A stretch of 64,000 nucleotides of DNA from Leuctra nigra (lineage: Eukaryota; Arthropoda; Insecta; Plecoptera; Leuctridae), in NCBI GenBank assembly GCA_934045905.1, contig OW203771.1, forward strand, positions 16,481,701 through 16,545,700. The letters run 5' to 3'. The notes under the pieces are model-generated. The model was not told the origin of the DNA. It was given only the letters and a program-made list of their open reading frames with translations, and ran no database searches. Positions within the stretch are counted from its first letter, which is position 1. Each line of letters starts with the position of its first letter. Positions 21,962-64,000 of the stretch are shown piece by piece. The position numbers and the translations under genes were made by a program.

Positions 21962-23263
21962 CTAAACAAGTCAAAAGGTAAAAAATCATTCAAGCTATAA
22001 GATTACGAATCTCCGATCAGCTGAAATTGAAATATACTTAAACTAGGTACCTTTGTACGCAAGTGAAAATTTTAGGAAAATATTAGGTAATGTTAATGTT
22101 AGGAAAATTCTCTGTACAACGCATTTATAAGCAAGCGATAAGCGTAACTGGCAACTATCCCGAGAAATTGATGCCTTAGCAACCCATTGACTAATAATCA
22201 TAATAATCATAATAAACAAATCTGACAGCTGCCATCCAGTCCTCATACCTACTATCCAGAGTGAGCAAGACCAATATTAAAGTAAAACGAGGAGACAAGG
22301 AAATGTAGAACTGCCCTCCAGTCTTAATGGGACATCTTGTGCAACGGTGCAAGTTTCAAGTTTATTTTCCATAACATGGTATACATACATATATGTTTAC
22401 TCAAGTCTTGACCCTTAAGTACAATAAAAAAATTAACTTTTTTAGGGTATTTGGAAGTTACATTGATACAATGAAGGTACATATTTTTAATACTAATAGT
22501 AGACAATTTAAATGAAATTGATAATAGTAATTAATAATGAGTTATAGCAATCATAGTTAAGTAAACAATGTACGTTTGGCAGTTAGTAGTGTTTATTGAT
22601 AAGTAATGATAAATATATCTATCACTAAAAATTGCTTAAAATAATTAATGTTTAAATTGGGAATTAGATTTAGTTACAATTCAGATTACTACCAGCCATC
22701 AGTTAGAAATTCTTCTATAGAGTAATACGCTTTATTTACAAGGTGCAGTTTTAGTTTAAATGGTTGAAGAGCTGATATTTTCCTATATTCTTCATCTCCA
22801 CAGGTAGTGCGTTATAAAGGATTATTTATAAAGGCTATTTTTATTTTATTATTTTTATTATATTATTTTATTTATTTTAATTTATTTTATTTTATTATAT
22901 TTATTATATTATTATTTTTATTATATTAAGGCTATGATTATTTATAAAGGCTGTTATAAAGGCTTGTGCAAACTGAACTAAAAAACAAGTAAAAGTTCAG
23001 CTCTATACTAATGGACATGGAAAGGAGTCCGGACACGGTAGGTCAGTAATATTTTCTTTGAACCAAATTTTGAATAAATTTGACAGATATTTCAAAACAA
23101 GTATAAAATGTAGGTACCTAGTATGTAAAATGTAAATAACTCATGTTCAGATTTATCTGGAATTCAGAATTCTTCTACCTATCATTGATAGGCAGTGACG
23201 AAACTAACTGACGCTCACGTTACCAAATTAGGTCACTAAATATGCATATTAATATCATCTGTT
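21962..23263. other. Region upstream of visible hnRNP U-like exons; no gene seen
   Basis: AT-rich, with a TTATT-rich low-complexity tract at about 22837-22930. I looked for an exon encoding a SAP domain on the minus strand here and up to 29 kb and did not find one. Confidence 0.5.
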
Positions 23264-24393
23264 AAGGCCTACCCACGATTGGCATAGCATAGCATAACAC
23301 AGCACATGAATAGCGCACAAGCTACAGCACAAGAAAACTTCAAACCATGATTGACACGAGCATACGCAAGCACAAGGAATCCACAGCTTCCTCTATATGA
23401 ATCTTGAAACATCCACCGCCTTCTAAATTGTACTCAAGTGACACTTCATTATTTGTTAATTTTGTTTATTCGCAGAGCCAGTTGTTTGTGGTGATAAAAA
23501 AAGCCAAAATTAGTTTTCAACACTCTGAAAGTGGTGAATTGGTGGTGATAATTATGTTAATTTTCGCGATTGGTGGTGAAATAGAAAAAAATGATTTTTG
23601 TAAGAATTAGTGTGAAATATGACGCGCAAGCGACCTCTCACTAGCGAGACTCGTCGCGTGTGCATGCGCACCCCTGTTCAAGGTCATGTAGATGCGTCAT
23701 TCCATGCTCAGCAGACAACCAGCTGGCACCCCCATACACTATTTGGCTGGCACTGACAGCTGGCTTACGAAGAAAACAGTGTGATTCTTTCTATTTAGTG
23801 GTACTTTAGACACAGATCGAGGAAATTTTCTTAAAATATGTACTCGGAATCGGGAAATGTTGCAAAACACGTAGGCTTGGGACGAAATCGCGTGAAATCG
23901 CGAGAATTCGTCAATATCGCGTCAAAACACAAATTTCGCGAAAATTCGCGAGAAAAAGATACATATACCTATTTGGAATCAGGAGTGTATGAAACGTAAA
24001 GATATGACAGAAAATTCATGTTTCTAAACATTTCGCGTTTATCGTGAAAAACATAAACAACTGGCCCTGTTTATTCGTAATTTATAAGCGAATTAAATTA
24101 TATAAACAATTAAAATGTAATTTAATAAGTATGAAACAACCATATTACAGGTAAATAAAATAATTGTTCAACTATTTACAACACTGGCTAGGATTATGAA
24201 GTCATCTGACGTCATTGTTTGACGCAGCGCATAAGGAAAATATAAATTATAACCAATTTCTTATGCCGAGTTACGTTTGTTGTGCGCCGCTGTGCCTATC
24301 ATGGTCACTTCGCATCTTGCATAGAGATTCATATTTGTTGTGCGCTATTCATGTGCGCCTTATGCTATGCTATGCCAATCGTGGGTAGGCCTT
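23264..24393. mobile_element. Inverted-repeat element with AAGGCCTACCCACGATTGG ends
   Basis: Ends GGCCTACCCACGATTGGCAT and its complement, then CATAGCATAGCATAA and TTATGCTATGCTATG, so the arms exceed 30 bp; 1.13 kb in all. The interior has CGCGAGAATTCG-type words and no recognised coding. Target duplication not clear. Confidence 0.75.
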
Positions 24394-24579
24394 TGGGCAT
24401 TTAGATTGACATGGTAAGTAACCAATCATCCAAGTTAATAAGTGACAATGCAGCTAGTTGAGGGACGAAGTATTGTCAAAGGTCTTGGACCATTGGTTTT
24501 CAAGCTGGAACACAGCTAGAGGTAACTCAGAAATTGCTAGTCACATGCATAGAGGTACAAGTATATTATATCGAAGTGT

Positions 24580-25184
24580 CTATTCGCACCAATCCGTGAA
24601 AGCACCAATCCGTGCACGGATTTGTGCGAATAGCCTCGGCCGCGCAGGCGGGCTATTCGCACGAATTGGTGTGTGCGTGCACGGATTTGTGCAAACAGTT
24701 AGCCCGCACGGCCAAGGCAATTCGCACAAATTATCGAGGCCACAAAAGATAACTTTTGGTCATGCAACGTCGCAAATGACGTGATTCAGTTCTTTGGATG
24801 GGGGCGTGTGTTGTGGTTGAAGTGACACTGACAGTTGGACGAGAATGATCGGAATTAGGTAAGAAATGTAATATAACTTGTTTAATTTTTCACATCCACA
24901 TCTGTCAAAAGTGATGCCAACCTTACAGCGGTGCCAGATCTCGAACGCCATTTCAATTCCTCATTCATCTCTTACGTCATTTGAAATTGCACGGATTCAC
25001 GCATACACGGATTGGCCGATGCTATTCACACCAATCCGTGCACAACTGCCCATGTGCACCACTCAGTGCACCAATCCATGCGTGCATGCAGTGGTGCGAA
25101 TGTGCGGCCAAGACTATTTGCACCACTGCATGCACGCACGGATTGGTGTGTGCATGCACGGATTTGTGCGAATAGCCTCGGCCA
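24580..25184. repeat. Palindrome-rich repeat with GGATTTGTGCGAATAGCC words
   Basis: CACGGATTTGTGCGAATAGC followed by CTCGGCC occurs at about 24618 and 25158. The second block (25014-25184) has inverted ends GGCCGATGCTATTC and GAATAGCCTCGGCC. Probably two copies of a small foldback element with CACCAATCCGTGCA subrepeats. Short open frames here are artefacts of the repeats. Confidence 0.5.
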
Positions 25185-25589
25185 TATTATATACCTACAT
25201 TAACCAGTAACAGCCTCATGCTCAAAAGATTTTCCAGATTTATCGACGCAAGTGCCCAGAGTCTACTTTTAGATAGATATAGATATTTTATTTGGCATCT
25301 TACAATTGTTTATGTACACGGAGGTAAGGAATCCTACTAGCTACATACTAATGTGCAATACATAATGGCACTTTGTTAATTATATTACAGTTGACATAAT
25401 AATAATTCTTGGTTTACTGGATTTACTGGATTTACTGGATTCCGTCCATAAGATTATTAGCTCACGGTCTTGTGGTATTGAGGACTCACACCCGCAAATA
25501 TCTACTTGCGGACGCAACTTCTTTTGAGCATGAGGCTGTAAATGATGTTGCAGCCTTTTTAACCAGAAGAAATTGGGCTTCTTTTGGGT

Positions 25590-25947
25590 AGTGACTAAAA
25601 TCCCGACAGCCGGGATTTTCAGGTTAAAAAAATAGTCCCGACTGGCCTTGTTTATTTATATACTGGTTAAGAACGGCTTTCAGTATGACCGTCCAGATGG
25701 CGCTAAGGATAGCGTACTGGACCACGGTGCAAGAGGTCCTCGGTTCGAATCCGGCCGGGAGCACATTTTTTTTTATTTGTAATTTTCACAAGTTTTAATT
25801 TTGCCTAACCATAGAGTTATTTTTTTTTAAGTTGCCCAGTTCGAATTTGTCTACCCATAGAGAGTTTTATTCCTTAGGCTGCCCAGTAAAACCTACGGTC
25901 GGGACTATTTTTTTAACCTGAAAGTCCCGGCTGTCGGGATCGTAGTC
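25590..25947. mobile_element. Inverted-repeat element carrying a tRNA-like promoter
   Basis: Left arm ATCCCGACAGCCGGGATTTT then CAGGTTAAAAAAATAGTCCC; right arm is the complement, ending CCGGCTGTCGGGATCGTAGT. The 8-mers TTCTTTTG and TTGTTTTG flank it, a possible imperfect target duplication. A tRNA-like sequence with Pol III boxes lies between the arms. Confidence 0.7.
25685..25765 (+). other. tRNA-like / SINE-head sequence
   Basis: Has an A-box-like TGGCGCTAAGGATAGCG, a perfect B box GGTTCGAATCC, and a T tract after GGGAGCAC that could terminate Pol III. The anticodon arm does not pair and the acceptor stem is poor, so it is a tRNA-derived promoter or pseudogene, not a working tRNA. A weaker relative (GGATAGCGCGTCTG) lies at about 33110-33165. 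Confidence 0.5.
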
Positions 25948-26664
25948 ACACCCCTTGTTTTGCTAATGGACCAATTTTTCTAAATTTAATTTTGCTGCAT
26001 CCATGGAAATGATTAATATGAATCCAGCCTAATACATGAATAGAAACCTTTAAATAATGCTAAATCTACGATCACCACTTTTAAATCATAATATTTCATA
26101 CCTGTCAACTCAGTTTTCAACACATCCACAACTCTAAAAACACCGAAAGTAAGGTTAGGAGGTTACGACTTTGGGTTCTGAATCCTAATTGGTTGAACCT
26201 CCACCAATCAAATTGCAAGAATACAAGATTTTGATTGGTAAATTATTAATAGCACCAAAATCTAAAATTTCTCTCATTGCTTTTCTGCACATAATTTTTT
26301 ATTCAGGTGCTGGCACCATTATATTTTACAATATAGGACAATTATTATTTGCTTCCAGTACTACTCCAAAACATTGTAGGATTCTGGACTAATGTCGTTT
26401 TCGACTGGTGCTGCACTAGGGTTGCACAAGGTTGCACTGAAATGATGTCGCCCCATACAAATCGCAATGCTAATTTCAAACCGAGTGCAAACCCAGTGCG
26501 GCCAGCCAAAAACGGTCGTTACCTACCGAACTTGTGCCAGCTAATAATATGATGATTATTTTATAATAATGATTCAATCTTGTTCTAGAGAACAAAAAAC
26601 TTCTATTTATCTTGATTTCTGTAAATTTTATATTTACGTTTAGTACAGAACTACCTAAAACACC

Positions 26665-26795
26665 GGACACACTGTCAACTTCTGCAAAAGTGGAAAGCAG
26701 CGCTCTTATTGGCTGACATCTGTCACGTGACCTTATTTGACTCTCTGTTATTCGCTCATGATCGAAAAAGTGGAGAGCTGATTGACAGTGTGTAC
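26665..26795. mobile_element. Short MITE with GGACACACTGTCA ends
   Basis: Ends GGACACACTGTCAA and TTGACAGTGTGTACC, about 130 bp. Relatives at 20617-20705 and 42393-42507. Confidence 0.6.
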
Positions 26796-26910
26796 CGTAC
26801 TCTACCTTGTTTAAAAGAAAACATACAAACTCCCCAAAGATGGCTAGGATAGAAAACAAAGCAGAAGTGTTGGTAAAGTATTTACTACTTTTGATGGTGG
26901 ACGAAACTTA

Positions 26911-27012
26911 TAGCGTTTTCCATTGGGCTGCTCTCCTCGGCTCGAGCCGGATTTTGCCTCCGACGTCATGCTCCGCCCCAGTGCTGCTCCCAATGGAATA
27001 CGAAAACGCTTT
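26911..27012. mobile_element. Short MITE with TAGCGTTTTCCATTGGG ends
   Basis: TAGCGTTTTCCATTGGGCTG and CCCAATGGAATACGAAAACG form inverted ends. The family is shared with 4786-5224. A further related block (CCAATGGAAAACGACAAAAG) spans 27285-27410. Confidence 0.6.
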
Positions 27013-27415
27013 GTAATGGCGGGGTAGTTAATGTTTCAAATATGACTAGATTTACTTTAACATCAATATTTGTGTAAAAAAATTACTCAATTTTACGACT
27101 AGACGAATATTATATAAATACTTACAATAATATAATAATATTAATGAACTGTATCAAAAAACATATTTACTTATCATTGGATTCATCACTAAATTATTCT
27201 TGTTAACGAAGTCAGTTATTTGAAATTTCTTGTTTCGCGCCTTGCTCTTGACCACTCCGTCGAAATATCGGGAGCAGGAAAAGTGGTTTGCCAATGGAAA
27301 ACGACAAAAGTGCTCCAGGTGCGCTCTCGATTTCCCAATGGAATTTGACTACCTGCTCCCGGAGCGCACTGGAGCAGTACGGAGCACCCAATGGAAAATG
27401 CCATTACCTACTAGG

Positions 27416-29478
27416 TATATTAATTTGTAATAAATATTCCATAAATCAATACTTTTTCGTGCTTCCTGAAATTCTCTGCTCCCTCACCCCACCAATGTAC
27501 AACTGTGGGAATGTGATGTGGCTCGTTCAAAAAAAGAGCTAACAGAAATTTTCGTCAAATCTAGACAACATTTATTGAATTGAATGCTTATTGAGGGAAT
27601 TCATAATAGTAATATATTCATCGTAAACTGTGCTAAAATAGTTTGCATTGTCTATTGTCTAACATTATTATACACAATACAATGCAAATAAGTTGTTTGG
27701 AACATGACTAGAAAAAGCTAAAGAACATTTTGGCTATACTACTCTAAAACTTAGAAGGTACCTAATTATTTGTTTTATTATTGTTCAGTACATTTTACAG
27801 TCTATAAACATAATGTGAATATATTGTCATTCTAATATTGTTTTGTAAATTATCTTTAAATATAGGTACCTAATATTATTAATTAAATATCTATAACAAA
27901 TAAAAAAAACATTAAGCATACAATATATAATTGCAATTTTAAGCAAGCTGCCAATGAACAATAAAAATTAGCAAAGTGTTATAAATAATAACTAAAGCTT
28001 CTGAAGACGATAAATAGTAGAATATTGTAGAAAAAAAACAGAAGGATAAATTTAAGGTCGTATGTACATAATATAAATATAATAATAGCAAAATAGCATA
28101 TAAATGCAACAAGCTCAACAATCAAGAGAATGAAGTAAGAGATTTTCCAAGAGCATTGTCTCGATCACAGATCCAGTATTGGTCAACCATTTGTCAGAAA
28201 TAACTTTCCATAATACATTCCCTCCATTGACCATCCATACTCTTGTTGTAGAAATCAAAATTGAATTAAGTATAATGGAAACCGGCATGAGCAAAAGCAA
28301 GGAGCAATCACAGAATTCTAGAATACTATACACGCAATACTCGTTTTTCCCATTTAACATTTTCGTCTAGCCGATACATAGGCATTGCCTAACGTTTAGT
28401 GATTGAATCATTGCTAAGGTTTACTATGCTAAGTCGAGTACAAACATTGATTAATATATATATGCTAATTTGTTCTAGTCTATTATTGTTAAATAAATAT
28501 TAGTGATATATTGCACACACATTATTTTCATATTGAAGTGTCAGCATTTTGTTTTCGAGTGAAAAAAATAATAATTACAGGGATTTTGTCAATGATTATT
28601 TGAGTTTTGAAAGATTGAGAGCCAGTTATCTTCCTGTGTAACTATCTTATGTGGTATTGAAAACAATAAGCGAATGCCGTCACATTAAATTTTTGTTTGA
28701 AGAGGGTAGGTTAATGTTAATACATCATTCATAATTCTTATTTTGAAGGGTTCGAAACAGCAAGTACGAAATAATTTGTCCCCATACTTTGGAACTCATC
28801 TGAATTTAATCGGCAACGGTAGGTAAGTATTGATTTAAATAATCTCGAGTGGATTGCTAACTAGCCAAGGTCATGTTTATAAGTACAAAAGATTTGGTAG
28901 CTGCTTAGTATTGTCTCATGTCCAACGCTAGAAGTGGAGAGTGAAAAACGGATACGATATTCCGCTAAGTGATAACAATTGATTTAAATTCCTAGATGTT
29001 CCCATTCGTCATCCAGCAGATGTGTAACCAACTAATAGTGCGCCTGCTTACTTCGTCCTAAAATAAATGCTTGCAGACGGCTTTGTACGTTTTAGTATCT
29101 ACTCTCCCAAAAGACAGAAAATTCCGATAGTTTCTGAAGATATGGCAGATTAGTGGCATATTTCTTGGCATATATTTTGTCAGTAGTACGGAGTCATTCC
29201 TCTCGAGTCTTTTCATTGAGAGATCTTCATTACAATACTATTATTTTCCAAGTCAAATAAACCTACTTTCCAAATATAGCTTCTCTAACCTAATTCCAAC
29301 GATATCGTAGTAACTTTGCCAGCCTTTTTTAACGATTTGTTTCGCATTATCCTTTAACCAACTCGTGTTCCCCTCGCTTGTCTGAATCTTTGAAGAGATA
29401 TCCGTTCACGTCCAAGTCTATTTCTCTCTCATATGTTGCCTCCCTGGACTCTAGCTTCCCCCGTGGATCGGAGCTTTA
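27416..29478. other. Region downstream of bchs stop; no gene seen
   Basis: Presumed bchs 3' UTR and spacer. AT-rich, with no conserved frame on either strand. The nearest AATAAA on the minus strand is at 27773-27778, 1.7 kb past the stop; ATTAAA occurs near 28804. Confidence 0.4.
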
Positions 29479-63557
<34,079 letters not shown>

Positions 63558-63842
63558 CTGCGCCGGAGAAACAGAACATCAGTACATGCGGGTTGTTGTG
63601 TGAAGACATTATTTAACTTGGAATACAATCAGGGAAAACATTGATAGGGGAGCCTTTGAAATTCATGGAATGTTATTCCGTTCAGAAAAGGTGTCAGAAA
63701 GCTTTAGAGGTAGAATTTAGAGGTTTAGAGGTTGCTTAGAGGTAGAAGGCTGGAAGTCCATTTCAATGATTTTTGAGACCTAAGCTTAAAATTTAAAAAC
63801 CTTAGAACCTTGAACATTAAAAAAATCTTAAAAATCTTGATT

Positions 63843-63989
63843 ACCGTATTTACTCGCGTATAAGGTGCAGTTATATTCAAAAATTTGCATTTCAAAAAGT
63901 GGGTGCGCCTTATACGTGCCTACAACCATATAGTGTTTTCCAAGATAAGGTTTCTCAAAACTACACTGCGCCTTATACGCGAGTAAATA
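63843..63989. mobile_element. Short MITE with CCGTATTTACTCGCGTATAA ends
   Basis: CGTATTTACTCGCGTATAAG and CTTATACGCGAGTAAATA form inverted ends of a roughly 147-bp element with TA at the edges, resembling widespread Tc1/mariner MITEs. The last base or two of the right end has decayed. Confidence 0.7.
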
Positions 63990-64000
63990 TCCCAAAAGAT

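Noticed and set aside
25685..25765. Genuine tRNA gene
   Set aside because: Only the A and B boxes are good; the anticodon and acceptor stems do not fold.

Overview
This is nuclear DNA of an animal, almost certainly an insect. GC-rich coding exons with GT/AG splice sites sit in AT-rich introns full of transposons. There are no operons, Shine-Dalgarno sites or CRISPR arrays. The non-LTR retrotransposon types, the many short inverted-repeat elements and the frequent GTAGGTACCTAC-like words suggest an insect, perhaps a hemipteran; that placement is a guess.

Two host genes lie tail to head on the minus strand. (1) From the right edge to 29479 is the 3' part of the WDFY3 / blue cheese (bchs) orthologue. 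Seventeen exons with fully consistent splice phases encode 1,074 residues: the PH-like and BEACH domains, a split WD40 propeller, a charged linker with a probable LC3-interacting motif, and a C-terminal FYVE finger. Its 5' part lies beyond position 64000. (2) From about 21961 to 3781 is an hnRNP U-like gene. Ten exons (555 residues) encode an acidic segment, the SPRY domain, a P-loop kinase-like domain and a short basic tail, followed by a poly(A) signal at 3683-3688. Its first exon, expected to carry the SAP domain, was not found.

The rest is mobile DNA. 1-3.4 kb: a broken CR1/Jockey-type LINE, whose 3' end recurs at 17.0 kb. 4.8-7.2 kb: a hAT-type element holding a nested Harbinger-type MITE, plus other repeats. 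8.9-9.8 kb: a hAT-type element nested in a TA-flanked MITE. 10.4-14.6 kb: a decayed PIF/Harbinger transposon with a CTG target duplication. 15.6-27.4 kb: several inverted-repeat elements, one with a tRNA-like promoter. 31.1-34.2 kb: an element with subterminal minisatellites. 34.6-35.0 kb: a hAT MITE. 35.2-38.8 kb: a full-length RTE-type retrotransposon with an intact 949-codon frame, nested in a hAT MITE. 44.9-49.2 kb: the wreck of an uncharacterised multicopy gene, broken by a LINE fragment and MITEs. 49.2-52.1 kb: two foldback elements and an array of CRE/ETS-like words. 55.9-56.8 kb: another hAT element. 59.3-59.9 kb: a tandem array that copies part of a BEACH exon.

The two host genes are functionally unrelated: one is an autophagy scaffold, the other a nuclear RNA-binding factor. 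Most window length is intron. Exon boundaries were read by eye from splice consensus, reading phase and remembered family sequence; no alignment program was run.
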